Below, piece after piece: positions 39,775 to 50,269 of a stretch of 64,000 nucleotides of DNA. The number at the start of each line of letters is the position of its first letter. Within the stretch, counting starts at the first letter, position 1. The translations under genes were made by a program, and so were the position numbers. Where the stretch lies: the NCBI GenBank assembly GCA_036927565.1, contig JAYESD010000009.1, forward strand, positions 149,070,929 to 149,134,928, in the 5' to 3' direction. Source of the DNA: Tuctoria greenei. Taxonomy: Eukaryota > Streptophyta > Magnoliopsida > Poales > Poaceae. The notes beneath the pieces are model-generated. The model had not been told where the DNA came from. It searched no databases and saw nothing but the letters and a program-made list of their open reading frames with translations.

Positions 39775-41420
39775 GACCCACCGAAAATGGTGTTCATGGT
39801 CTTCCGACGCTCGTTGTCAGAGACGTCAGAATCATCGTCGACAGAGGTGTAGACGGCCTTCAGGACCTTTTTGGGATCCTGGAACCCTAACTCCTCTTCA
39901 GCCGGAGCTTCGTCGACCTTCTGTTTTCCTTCCCTCTGTCGGAAAGGAGATCCTTCCCGGCGCTTGTTGTAGCGCTCGGCAAGGTTTTGGACCTCCCGGC
40001 AGTCTTCCAAACCGTGGCTGCCCGTTTTGTGAATGGGACACCACACTTTGGGTTTGCCACCGTCTTCAGAAGACGGTCGAGGTCGCTTCTCGGGGCGTGG
40101 CCCCCGGCCACCCGGAGCTGCAGCAGCTGCAATGTTGGATGTGCCGGCTGACAGCTTCTTCTTGCCGTTGGTCTTCTTTTTCTTCTTGCCACTCCCGGAG
40201 GTAGTGGCTTCTTCTTTGGAGGATTTCTTGTGATCCTCCAAGGCTGGTTTGGAGTGCATTTCACGGCCCTCCGCAGCTCTGGCACATTTGTCTGCCAGGC
40301 TGAAGAGTTCCGTGACGCTGGTGATCTCCTTGATCGCCAGTTTCTCCAATATCTTCTTGTCCCGTACGTCCTGTCTGAATGCCACAATGACAGAAGCGCT
40401 TGAGATAGAAGGGATAGTGTTTCGTACCTGAGAGAACCTCTGGATGAAGGACCGCAAAGATTCTCCCCCTTTTTGCACGACCGCAAAAAAGTCCAGTTCA
40501 GTGCCTGGTCGGGTGTATGAACTCCCGAAGTTGGCAGTGAACTGTCGGCACAGCTCCTCCCAACTGTTGATAGAGTTGGGCGGAAGGCTCATAAACCAGG
40601 ACCTGGCGGTCCCGGTTAAGGCCACTGGAAAGTAATTGGCCATCACGGCCTCGTTTCCTCCAGCTGCCAAGATTGCAGTGGAGTATATCTAAAGGAATTC
40701 GGCGGGGTTAACAGTCCCGTCGAATTTTTCCGGCAGGTGAGGCCGGAACTTCTGTGGCCATCTAACCATGCGCAGGTGCTTGGCTAGGGCTGAACAGTCT
40801 CCTCCTACTCCTTCCAGAGTAGAAAGGTCCTGAGCATCCCGTCTTTCACGGGCACGCTCAATATGGACACGGCCATCCTGCTGGCGGTATCGGTGATCAA
40901 GCTCCGCCCGGAGGTCATGAGTCGAAAGCCTGGATACCGTGTGAGTGCGTCGGGCCCCGGAGGGCAATGACGTCACTTGTTGAGATGCAGCACGTCTCCT
41001 GCTATTGGAGGCGTGCGGATCAAGTCTTCCAGACAAAGTCCGCCGCTGCGACAGGGCTCGTCCCGAAGGAGGAGGACCCTGGTTGTTGAGGCGTTCGGCC
41101 GCTGCTGCGACCAAATGCTCCACATCGGCCCTCCAGTGCTCCATTGCATCTCGAGATGCATCCGGAGGTGGTGGACGTTGTAGAAGAGCACGTGCTGCAT
41201 GGAGCGCGTGTTCCGGGTTGTCATGACTCGCCGACGCAGTAAGCGACGCCGGCGCACCATCACGTTGCCCAGCACGATTTGCTGGAGAAGATGGTGGTGG
41301 TGGGAGTGTGGCTCCTGCTGGTGCTGAGGCTCCTGCTGGTGGCTGCCTGTTGGAGGGATTGCCCCTAACAGCCTGAGCAGCAGGTTGGCCGTTGGATGAT
41401 CCAGCAACGGAGTTCACCAT
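39696..41420 (-). pseudogene. Element C gag
   Basis: ATG at 41418-41420 lies 38 bases inside the LTR end, just after the primer site, and starts MVNSVAGSSNGQPAAQAV. A Pro/Ala/Arg-rich N-terminus leads to a capsid-like region (FRPHLPEKFDGTVNPAEFL, SWFMSLPPNSINSWEEL, FIQRFSQVRNTIP). TAG at 40689-40691 breaks the frame inside it. A variant zinc knuckle CPIHKTGSHGLEDC (CX2HX4HX4C), typical of Tat gags, precedes the protease. The frame is otherwise open to 39696. Confidence 0.8.
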
Positions 41421-41438
41421 TCTCGAAAATCTCAGGCG

Positions 41439-41456
41439 CCCCTACCTGGCGCGCCA
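41439..41456 (-). other. Primer binding site of element C
   Basis: The minus strand reads TGGCGCGCCAGGTAGGGG two bases inside the 5' LTR. It starts TGG as a tRNA-primed site must; the tRNA species cannot be named from sequence alone. Confidence 0.6.
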
Positions 41457-41458
41457 AC

Positions 41459-42307
41459 TGTCGACTCTCGGAGCCGGCAGATCTCCCTACACTGCTAAAG
41501 TGATTGGGAAGTTTGAAATTTGGTGTGGGCGCGCGGAGATTCAAGAAGGTGAATAGGAGTTTGACACAGGAGACACAAGAATTTACGTGGTTCGGGCCGC
41601 CTGAGCATAATACCCTACTCCACGGGTGTGTTGGTGTTGTATTAACGGTAAGAGCTTGCCACGAACGTGTGGAGTGCGTATGATCGTCCGTGAACGTCCC
41701 GGAGTGTATCGTCAGCCTGTCTTTTTATAGTACAAGGGCAGGCCGTTACAAGCTAGCCTGGTCCGACATGTGGCCCCGGCGGTTACTAGTATTGATACAC
41801 GCTTAATTGCTCTTAATAACCCTGTAACGGGCTTTGACAGCACCGTTACTGGTGTTAAGATCGTCCGTTTAAGTGTCATTAATATGGCATTAATGATACT
41901 TAATCGGGTCTTGAAGTCCTTGGCTCTCCTTTGAAGATCCGGAGCCGTTACAAGGTCTTCCGGAGGTTAGAAGCTGAAAGGTCCGACGATTTGACACGTG
42001 GCTGCTCCGGAGCTTGCTGTGGGAGGCAGGTAGCTCCGGGGCTACCAGACACGTGTCAGGTCCGGAGCTTCTCTCGGTCTGGGGTTAAGTCCGGAGGTGC
42101 CGTTTCGGTACGTGGCCCGGAGCTTCCCCTTGTGGGCGGTAGCTCCGGGTTAGTCGTACACGTGACGACCCAGAGATTAACCATGTTGGAGAAGCGGGTC
42201 CGGTTATGTCTGACAGGTGGGCCTCCGAGTGTCTTCAAACCAAATATATGGTTTTCCTTTGAGATCTTTGTAACCTCAAAGGGTATACGGTTTTTAAGGT
42301 ACCGACA
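41459..42307 (-). repeat. 5' LTR of element C (849 bp)
   Basis: Full-length partner of 17673-18522, keeping TG (41459) and CA (42307) ends. It is followed by the target duplication AACAC. Differences from the 3' LTR are mainly transitions. Confidence 0.9.
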
Positions 42308-42830
42308 AACACCCTCTACTACCTCTCTAGCTCGGCGGCTGCTTGCCCCGCGCCGCGCGAGCCATCGCAGGTCGCTGCTCATCACCCTGTGGAGGACGAC
42401 AAGCGAAAATAAGAATGCGGAAAGCACGGAAAACGCGAGATGTCTCCATTTTTTTCACTGCAGATGAAAGCTGGGAGAATAAAGACGGCTACTGCTGTTG
42501 GCACTATGTTAAGACACCAACCTCTGTGCGAGGACTTTCACACGAGCGTACTAACTTCCAGCACCGGCCTGTTCTCCCAGTTAGTGCATCTTTTTTTGGC
42601 CCCCTTCAAACGCTCGTGCCAATGTTGCATAAAAGAACATTAGCTGCCTGTCGGTTCCAATAGGCAGTGTCTCCGAGATGATGCCAACGAAGAACAGTGT
42701 TGTTCAGCCTTATCAGTCCTTCACCGTATTTTAAGTTTTGAATTTTCATGAATGCTGGGTAGGAAGAGCTACGGGAAAATAGGCCGGCAGAAGGCATGCA
42801 CACCGCGGATATGGAAGGGCGGCCACTTTA
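42308..42830. other. Host sequence right of element C
   Basis: Nothing recognisable. A short GC-rich stretch (42330-42380) is followed by AT-richer sequence without a supported gene. Before C inserted, it was continuous with 17502-17672. Confidence 0.4.
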
Positions 42831-44028
42831 GGCTCCTTTTGTTCAGCTTCTCTAACCAAATTCTCTATCAAAAAGCTGAAATCACAATCAAAAGGGTCAT
42901 CTACAAAATCTGATTTTTAAAAATCTGCAGATTTTCCTAATGCAACTTAAAATCTGTCCAGACCCTAGATTTCACAGATTCCTATTCTAACTTTTTCCTC
43001 AAAATTACCCACCATGTCACTGATTACACATGAAACGTTATTTTTTTCCCTCCCACTCGGCGCCCCCATCACGAGCAGGGCGACGGCCGACGCCCACACA
43101 CCGGCGGCTAGGGTTGGCACGCCTCCACCGCCACCGGCGGCACCACCACCGGCGTGCCTCCACCGGTAAACACGCGCTGTACCGCGAGATCGAGCGACGC
43201 CTCCGCAAGCGCGACATCGCCGAGCTGGCGCGCGACCTCGGGATGCTCAAGCAGGTCCTCGAGGTGCTGCGGCTCAAGGGTCTCCTCGTCACACCACTCC
43301 GCCTCCGCATGCCGCCGTACGCACAACGCCTCATCCGCAGCCGTCCATCGTCGAGGCACGGTCCGCAGTCCCCGCAGCAACGCGTCTCACCTGCTCAGCT
43401 GCGACACTGTTTCCTGACAAAGAGGCCTCCACCACCATCTCCTACGGCGGCAGCAGCGGCTCCTGATGCGCCATCGAGTTCAGCATCGTCCGACAGAGCA
43501 CAAGGAAGGCAACAGCGGTCGCTACCACATCGTGACTCGAGCAGCATCAAAGCATTACGTGGAATGAGTGGATGAATTGGTAGCTGGATTCCTTTTTTGC
43601 TTTCTCCATGCTGTACAGAACTTCATATTGTCGGTGGATTCAACAAAAAAAAATTAGAGTGTGTGTAACAATTTGTTTGTTGCCATGGAAGTTAAACATA
43701 TTAATTTAACTATCGAAATTCAGGTTAAACTTTGAATTTTCTTTTTTTTATCTATACAGATTTGTGTTATTTAAATCGTGCAGTAAGGCCTCGCCTACTT
43801 CAATAAGGACAACAATTATATATATATATATATATTTACATTATTTATATAAACAGTGCACATAGTGATAAAGAGTATAGCAAACATTTTTTATAGAATC
43901 CACAACTGACAATTGTTTTCAACCAAACAGATTTTCGCTTCTCCACAGCTGTCATCTCACAGCAGCTTTTTCACAGCTCACAACTGGAATCAGATTTTCA
44001 GAAATCCGCAGCTGAACCAAACACACCC
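42831..44028. mobile_element. PIF/Harbinger-like non-autonomous element (1198 bp)
   Basis: The ends GGCTCCTTTTGTTCAGCT and, inverted, GGGTGTGTTTGGTTCAGCT form imperfect terminal repeats. TTA flanks both sides (42828-42830 and 44029-44031), the PIF/Harbinger target duplication. Subterminal regions repeat AAAATCTGCAG and CAGATTTT motifs. A TA microsatellite lies at 43816-43835. There is no transposase; the middle is a GC-rich segment unlike the AT-rich ends. Confidence 0.6.
43030..43575 (+). other. GC-rich coding-like segment inside the Harbinger-like element
   Basis: A 181-codon frame from ATG 43030 spans a GC-rich block. Only residues 47-90 look protein-like (ALYREIERRLRKRDIAELAR, then LEVLRLKGLL); the rest is Arg/Pro/Ser-rich low complexity. 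I do not recognise the family. The sharp change in composition from the flanks suggests a captured host gene fragment. It is not claimed as a working gene. Confidence 0.35.
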
Positions 44029-44127
44029 TTAGACCGCGGGAGAACAAAATCGCGTAAGAGGTCGAAGATGACCACGGAGCGTCGAAGAAGCCAGACCGGC
44101 TGTATGGCTCAGCTTCAGCCTTTGGTC

Positions 44128-44425
44128 TGTTAGAAATAGAAATCCAGATACAATTGTTGTATAGTTCCAAAGATAAAATATAGTATTGATCCTGTTTAAA
44201 TAGAAATAGAGATATGATCATTGTATACCTTCCAAGGGATAGAAAATAGACTTGATCTGATTTAGATAAAAATAGGAAGATGTAACAATCAAATCAAGTT
44301 TGTGCTCTATCTCCAAAAATGTAACACCACGGCAGCGGTGATTACTGTCCTATATAAACACGTAAGCGCCAGCTCTAGGAGCTCACGGCGATTCAACAAT
44401 TATGCTGCCCTCTGATTTTCTTTCA
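44128..44425 (+). repeat. 5' LTR of element F (298 bp)
   Basis: It starts TGTTAGAAATAG and ends TTTCTTTCA. It has a TATA box (TATATAA, 44351-44357) that is missing from the 3' copy. Confidence 0.9.
44351..44357 (+). promoter_or_regulatory. TATA box of the F 5' LTR
   Basis: TATATAA lies about 75 bases before the LTR end. The 3' LTR reads GTCCTAGTAAGC at the same place, so its TATA box has been deleted. Confidence 0.6.
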
Positions 44426-44439
44426 TGGTAATCAGAGCC
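44426..44439 (+). other. Primer binding site of element F
   Basis: TGGTAATCAGAGCC directly after the LTR is close to the initiator methionine tRNA complement used by copia elements. Element G has the same site at 53121-53134. Confidence 0.75.
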
Positions 44440-44459
44440 TAGAATATATCCCATCTGCA

Positions 44460-45383
44460 ATGGCCAGTGCGTCTTCTTCAAGCATCGTCGCCATGCACCA
44501 CCTTATCCCCATTTTCGATAAACTTGACAAAACAAACCATACAATCTGGCGGGCTCAAGTCGTCTCCACCATGCATGGTGCTCGTCTAGAATGATACCTC
44601 ACGAGCAGAATCAAGAAACCGAAAGAGGAGATCAGAGACAAGAATGGCGACAAGGACGCTAAGGTCCCGAACCCGGCATACGACGACTGGCTGGCGCAAG
44701 ATTAGCAAGTCTATAGCTTTCTCCTTGCCTCCGTCTCCAAGCAGCTCCAACAACACATCGCGGCCAAGGAGTCGGCCGTAGAAGCATGGAGTGCTCTTGA
44801 AGTTCTCTTCGCGTCAAAGACGCGAGCTCGCGTGGTCAACACGCGTCAAGCCCTCGCCACCACTCACAAGGGAAACATGAAGGTGGTTGAGTATATCGCC
44901 CGCATGCAAGCCCTCGGCGATGAGATGGCCGCAACAGGACGGCCACTATCTGAAGATGAACTGGTGGAATATATCCTCGCTGGCCTTGACGAGGAATATG
45001 ACTCCATTGTTATTGCAGTTCTTGCACGCACCGACCCTGTTACTGTAAGTGAACTTATTTCACAGATGTTGTCATTTGAGACCCGACTTGATTGATGCTA
45101 CAATGGTCCGGGATCCTCCGCCAACATCGCAAACCGGCGTGGACGTGGTTCTGGACGTGGAGGTCGTGGTGGGAGATCATCTACACCAACACGCAGTCGT
45201 GGAGGATGGTCAGGTCGTGGCAATAGTAATGGAACTACTGATCATCCACAATGTCAAGTTTGCTTCAAGATTGGCCATACTGCAGATCATTGTTGGCATA
45301 GGTTCGATGAAACCTATGAGCCTGAATCCAAGCAAGCGGCTGCAGCTACATCCACATCCTACAACATCAACACAAATTGGTAC
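44460..45383 (+). pseudogene. Element F gag
   Basis: ATG at 44460 (MASASSSSIVAMHHLIP) starts a copia gag. TGA (44592-44594), TAG (44703-44705) and TGA (45093-45095) interrupt one constant frame. Recognisable parts are NHTIWRAQVVSTMHG, the stretch around EAWSALEVLF, LSEDELVEYILAGLDEEYDS, an Arg/Gly-rich region and the knuckle CQVCFKIGHTADHC just before the protease. It is an RNA-binding capsid protein, no longer translatable. Confidence 0.8.
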
Positions 45384-46307
45384 ATGGAATCTGGAGCAAC
45401 ATATCATATCACGGCAGAACTCAAAAAACTCTCTGTACGTGATAAGTATCAAGACGGTGAACAGATCCACACCACAAGTGGTGCAGGTATGAAGATTAGT
45501 CACTTGAGAAAATCTATTATTAGCACCCCATATCGTAATCTTTTGTTGAAAAATGTTCTTCATGTTCCCCAGACCACAAAAAGTCTTATATTTGTCCATC
45601 CCCTTGCTTTAGATAATAATGTGTTCCTTGAATATCATCTGTGGTTTTTCTTGATAAAGGATCGGGACACGAAGAGCATTCTTCTTAGAGCGGAGTGTCG
45701 CAATGGTCTCTACCCTCTGCCATCATCTAGTCTGAAGAGTGCTCTTGGAGTCAGTAGGCTATCGCTCATCCGGTGGCATGGTCGTCTAGGCCACCCAGCT
45801 CTACCGATTGTGGAAAGAGTCGTTGAGGAGTTTAATTTACCATGCCAGTTTGAGTCAAATAATGAGTATGTTTGTGGCCCTTGTCAGTAAGGAAAAAGTC
45901 ATCAACTCCCATATTCTAAGTTAGTCAGTATTTTGAGTCAGCCTGTAGAGCTTGTGTACTCAGACATGTGGGGCCCTGCTCCTGATTCGGTTGGAAAATG
46001 TAAATAATATGTCAGTTTTGTTGATGACTATAGTAAATTAACTTGGATATATTTACTAAGGTTCAGGTCTGAGGCTTTCCAGAAGTTTCATGAATTTCAA
46101 AGTCTTGTTGGGCGTTTATTTGACAGGAAAATCATCACTGTTCAAAGTGATTGGGGAGGTGAATATGAGAGACTAAATTCATTTTTCACAAAAGTTGAAA
46201 TATCTCATCGTGTTTCTTGTCCACACGCTCATCAACAAAATGGATCAGCAGAAAGAAAACAGCGTCACATTGTTGAGGTTGGATTATCTCTCCTTGCTTG
46301 TCCATCC
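45384..46307 (+). pseudogene. Element F protease and integrase
   Basis: The protease motif reads MESGATYHIT; the catalytic Asp is Glu (codon 45387-45389). The GAG-pre-integrase region follows (RWHGRLGHPALPIV, CGPCQ), then the integrase core with YSDMWGP, QSDWGGE and QQNGSAERKQ, keeping all three acids. TAA codons at 45888-45890 and 46005-46007 break the same frame. Confidence 0.8.
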
Positions 46308-48645
46308 ATGCCTCTTAAATTTTGGGATGAAGCATTTTTGGTTGTTGCTTATCTCATAAATCGCACACCTAGCAAAGTCATTAAGTTACAGACTCCGCTT
46401 GAGCGTCTCTTCCAAACCAAGTCAAACTATTCGTCTCTTCGTATATTTAGGTGTGCATGTTGGCCAAATCTCCTACCTTATAATCAACGCAAACTTGCTT
46501 TTCAGTCCAAAGAGTGTGTCTTTCTTGGATATAGTAATCTGCACAAGAGGTTTAAATGTCTCGAAATATATTCTGGTCGTGTCTACATTTCACGGGATGT
46601 TATTTTTTATGAGAATATTTTTCCGTTCTCCAAGTTACATGACAATGCTGGAGCCAAATTACGATATGAAATTAATTTGCTTCATCCTTCATTTATTCCA
46701 TCTAGGGTTGCTAATTTAGATTTACCGTTGACTAATTCTTCTCCTTCTAACCCAAGTAATCAAGATTTGGAAAGAAGAAATGTTGTACAGGACATGCAGG
46801 AAGTAGAAAACAGTGATGGAATGCAAGTCCAAGATCAGGGTGCCGCAGACACTACAGACCAACCGATGGAGGCTTCCCAAGTTGGGAATATAGACGAACA
46901 AGCTCAATAAGAAGATCATATTAGCACTCACATTACACTAAATGAAGGTGATGTTGTCATGCAGGCGGAACCAGCAAACGGACCTTCACCCAGGCATGCA
47001 ACTCCTCAAGGCGATAGCGTGCATGTAGATGCAGGGTGCTGCGACATAGGGGATGCACCTGCAACTACATCAAGTGTCCCCGGCACTGTACTAGAACCAG
47101 AACAACCACGTACACGTCTAAGTCAAGGTATTCGTCAGCCTAAAATTTATACAGATGATACAATTCGTTATGGATGTTTTAGTGCTGTTGGTGAACCTCG
47201 GTCATTAGAAGAAGCTCTAGGAAATAAAAATTGGAAGCATGCTATGGATGTTGAGATCAAAGCCCTTGCTAGAAATAGAACATGGTGCCTCGTTCCTCCA
47301 ATTAAGGGTAGAAATGTCATTGATTGCAAATGGATATACCAAATTAAAAGAAAGGCGGATGGTAGCTTAGACTGGTATAAGGCTCAACTAGTGGAAAAAG
47401 GGTTTACACAACACTATGGATTAGATTATGAGGAAACTTTTAGTCCTGTTGTTAAACCTGCTACCATCAGAACTATTTTATCTTTAGCTGTGTCTAGAAG
47501 TTGGAGCTTATGACAGTTAGATGTTCAAAATGCATTCCTTCATGGTAAATTAGAGGAAGAAGATTACCTGCGTCAACCTCCTGGATATGAGGATAAGTCT
47601 AGACCCAATTATGTTTGTAAATTAGACAAAGCATTATATGGACTCAAACAAGCACCAAGAGCATGGTACTCCAGGTTGAGTTCAAAATTGTTAAAGCTTG
47701 GGTTCAAGGTATCAAAGGCAGATAATTCTCTTTTCTATCTACAAAAGGGTGATATTAAAATGTTTATTTTGGTCTATGTTGATGATATCATTGTTTCTAG
47801 TTCAAAGTATGATGCTACAACAACTCTCTTAAAACATTTAAGCGATGAATTTGCTCTCAAGGACTTGGGAGATGTGCACTACTTTCTTGGTATCGAGATG
47901 ACTAAGGTAAATGATGGCATAATTCTTACTCAAGAAAAATATGCTCAAGATGTGCTAAGGAGATCAGGCGTGACAGAATGCAAACCATGCAGTACACCTA
48001 TGTCAGACAGTGAAAAATTAACAGCTAGTGGCGGTACACCTTTTGGTCCTAAGGATGCTACACAATAACGCAATATAGTTGGAGCACTTCAGTATTTGAC
48101 TCTAACCAAACCAGATATTTTATTTTCTGTCAATAAAGTCTACTAGTATCTACATGCTCCCGCTAACTATCATTGGGCTGCAGTCAAAAGAATCCTGAGA
48201 TACTTGAGGGCATGTACCAAACTTGGTCTAAAGATTAATAAGAATAACTCCTGCTTGGTGAGTGTATTTTCTGATGCAGATTGGGCCAGATGCTTAGATG
48301 ATAGACGCTCAACAAGTGGTTTTGCTGTTTTTTTGTTCTAATTTAATCTCGTGGAGTGCACGAAAACAAGCAACAGTTTCAAGATCATCTACAGATGCTG
48401 AGCACAAAGCCATCACAAATGCAACAACAGAGGTAATGTGGATACAAATTCTGTTACAAGAAATTAGAATTCAATGTCCACAACAAGCAAAGCTTTGGTG
48501 CGATAACTTAGGGGCAAAATATTTGTCTTCTAATCCGGTTTTTCATGGGCGCACAAAACACATTGAAGTGGACTACCATTTCGTGAGAGAACGAGTTGCA
48601 AGAAAATTATTGCAGATTGAGTTTGTCCCTCGGACGATCAAGTGA
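46308..48645 (+). pseudogene. Element F integrase end, reverse transcriptase and RNase H
   Basis: The frame continues (FWDEAFLVVAYLINRTPSK) to TAA 46908-46910, resumes, and reaches RT at about 47200 (WKHAMDVEIKALARNRTW). A TGA at 47511-47513 precedes QLDVQNAFLHG, which has the first catalytic Asp. The YVDDIIVSS box is intact near 47777-47803. A TAA at 48066-48068 and a TAG near 48144 follow, and a one-base shift near 48325-48335 moves RNase H (SWSARKQATVSRSSTDAE) into another frame, ending at 48645. Confidence 0.8.
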
Positions 48646-48733
48646 CTGATGGATTTACAAAATCACTCCTTGTTCGACAGCTCGAGAATTTCAAACACAA
48701 TCTCAACCTTGCACGGTTGTGATTGAGGGAGTG

Positions 48734-49014
48734 TGTTAGAAATAGAAATCGAGATACAATTGTTGTATAATTCCAAAGATAAAATATAGCATTGGTCATG
48801 TTTAAATAGAAATAGAGATATAATCACCTCCATGGGATAGAAAATAGAGTTGATCTGATTTAGATAAAAATAGAAAGATGTAACAATCAAATCAAGTTTG
48901 TGCTCTATCTCCAAAAATGGAACACCACAGCAGCGGTGATTGCTGTCCTAGTAAGCATCGGCTCTAAGAACTTATGACGATTCAACATTACGCTGCTCTC
49001 TGATTTTCTTTCAT
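48734..49014 (+). repeat. 3' LTR of element F (281 bp)
   Basis: It starts TGTTAGAAATAG after a purine-rich tract (GATTGAGGGAGTG) and ends TTTCTTTCA. It is 17 bp shorter than the 5' copy, mostly through loss around the TATA box. TGGTC follows. Confidence 0.9.
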
Positions 49015-50269
49015 GGTCGACTGAAGGATAGCTCCAGACTCTTCTCAGATCGGCTCCTTTCCCTGGCAATTCCGTACGGAGTTGCACCGCAACTCAACCT
49101 TAAACTCTGTCGCGATTAACGTCATCTTCAGATCAAAAGATGATGGGCCACATGGATTTTTGATCCACAAAACGATACGGCGGCAAGCACAAGCACGCAG
49201 GCCAGAGTCAGCACGTAGCGGAGCACGCAGTACAGTCAACACGCGACCGCAGTCTGCAGCGCGGCCAGAGCCAGACAGACGTGTCACAGCGACCCTGGCC
49301 GCCTGCGGCCACCGCCTGTCAGTAGAATAATGCCTCCTCGGCTGCGCGCCGCTCGCTTTGGCCACCGCGCCACGCCCGGACAACAAGGGCCAGCGGCGCC
49401 GCCGTGACCTTGATCGTCGTCACGTGCAAAAGCTCTCTCTCCCTCTCGCTCCCGCGCCAGAATCCGTGCCGGTTTTGTTTTGAACGGGTCCTGGCTCCAT
49501 CCTCGGCCTCGTCCGGCCGGATTGCCTTGCCGGTGAGATTCGCCTCTTCTTCTTCCTCAGAGCAGCGGCGGCCGTTCTCGTTAATACCCCATGTGCCACG
49601 GCTCTGAATAGCTCTCGCGGGATTACAGCTGGGGCAACGTTCGTGACCTGTGTGGTTAAAGACAGCGTCGTCACTCATGGATGAACGTCTGTCCATTTTC
49701 ATCGGAACCCCTATTGCACCGGAGGTTTCAGGTGCGTTTCAGCTATCCACACGCAGACACATGCGCTCGTTCTCCCGCGTCAACACAATCTCTGCTTGAC
49801 AGATTGCTGATGGTGCTTTCGGCCAGAATCCAGTCATTCAACAGATGATGACAAACGATCAAGGGCAGAGGAATCACGGAAACGAATCAAAGCATGGGTA
49901 ACACACAAAAAAAGTGCTGACGAGGCTTACATCACACTCACAGACAGAATAAAGCACACCCCAAGTGAATAGGAGCATTCTCACGACACACGTCACCTCG
50001 CCTCAGATTACTTTGGTACAGTACGTACTCTAAAGGAAAATATTACACGAACATGTGGAAAAACAACCTAACATTTGATGGTACAAAGAGGGAAACGTCA
50101 CAATATAGTCGTAGCTAAAAGAGAGTGCTAGGTGCTACACTAGCTTGGCTGCTGGTTCAGGGTCTCATGCTGATGCTGCATGCTTCTATCTCCGTGCTGC
50201 CGCGGCAAGAGAACTCGCTGCTTTGCTGTTGCAGGCAGCTACGAAATGCACCGATCACTCCCCTGCAGA
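49015..50269. other. Host sequence between element F and the GRF gene
   Basis: GC-rich at 49150-49600 and AT-richer after. It holds a CACGTG site near 49418 and CT-rich stretches, but no frame with protein-like composition or recognisable domain. Its right part includes the GRF 3' untranslated region, which runs leftward. Confidence 0.4.

Larger units (their letters stand above)
17673..42307 (-). mobile_element. Element C: complete Tat-type Ty3/gypsy element split by B
   Basis: LTRs at 17673-18522 and 41459-42307 are flanked by the 5-bp duplication AACAC (17668-17672 and 42308-42312). gag-pol lies on the minus strand; a spliced antisense gene lies on the plus strand between the 3' LTR and the end of integrase. 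A second, acquired RNase H places it in the Tat lineage (Grande/RIRE2/Ogre relatives). Without the nested Sirevirus B and its duplicated bases, its own length is about 12,950 bp. It is dead: RT box YVDE, integrase Glu changed to Lys, several stops and frameshifts. Confidence 0.9.
44128..49014 (+). mobile_element. Element F: complete short-LTR Ty1/copia element (4887 bp)
   Basis: LTRs at 44128-44425 and 48734-49014 are flanked by the exact duplication TGGTC (44123-44127 and 49015-49019). One frame carries gag, protease, integrase, RT and RNase H, broken by about ten stops and a late frameshift. Size, gag type and the YSDADWA/STSGF-like RNase H suggest the Retrofit/Ale (Hopscotch) group; this is an inference. 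Confidence 0.9.

Noticed and set aside
49319..49702. 127-codon minus-strand frame
   Set aside because: Composition is charged and repetitive, with no recognisable domain, and there is no supporting context.
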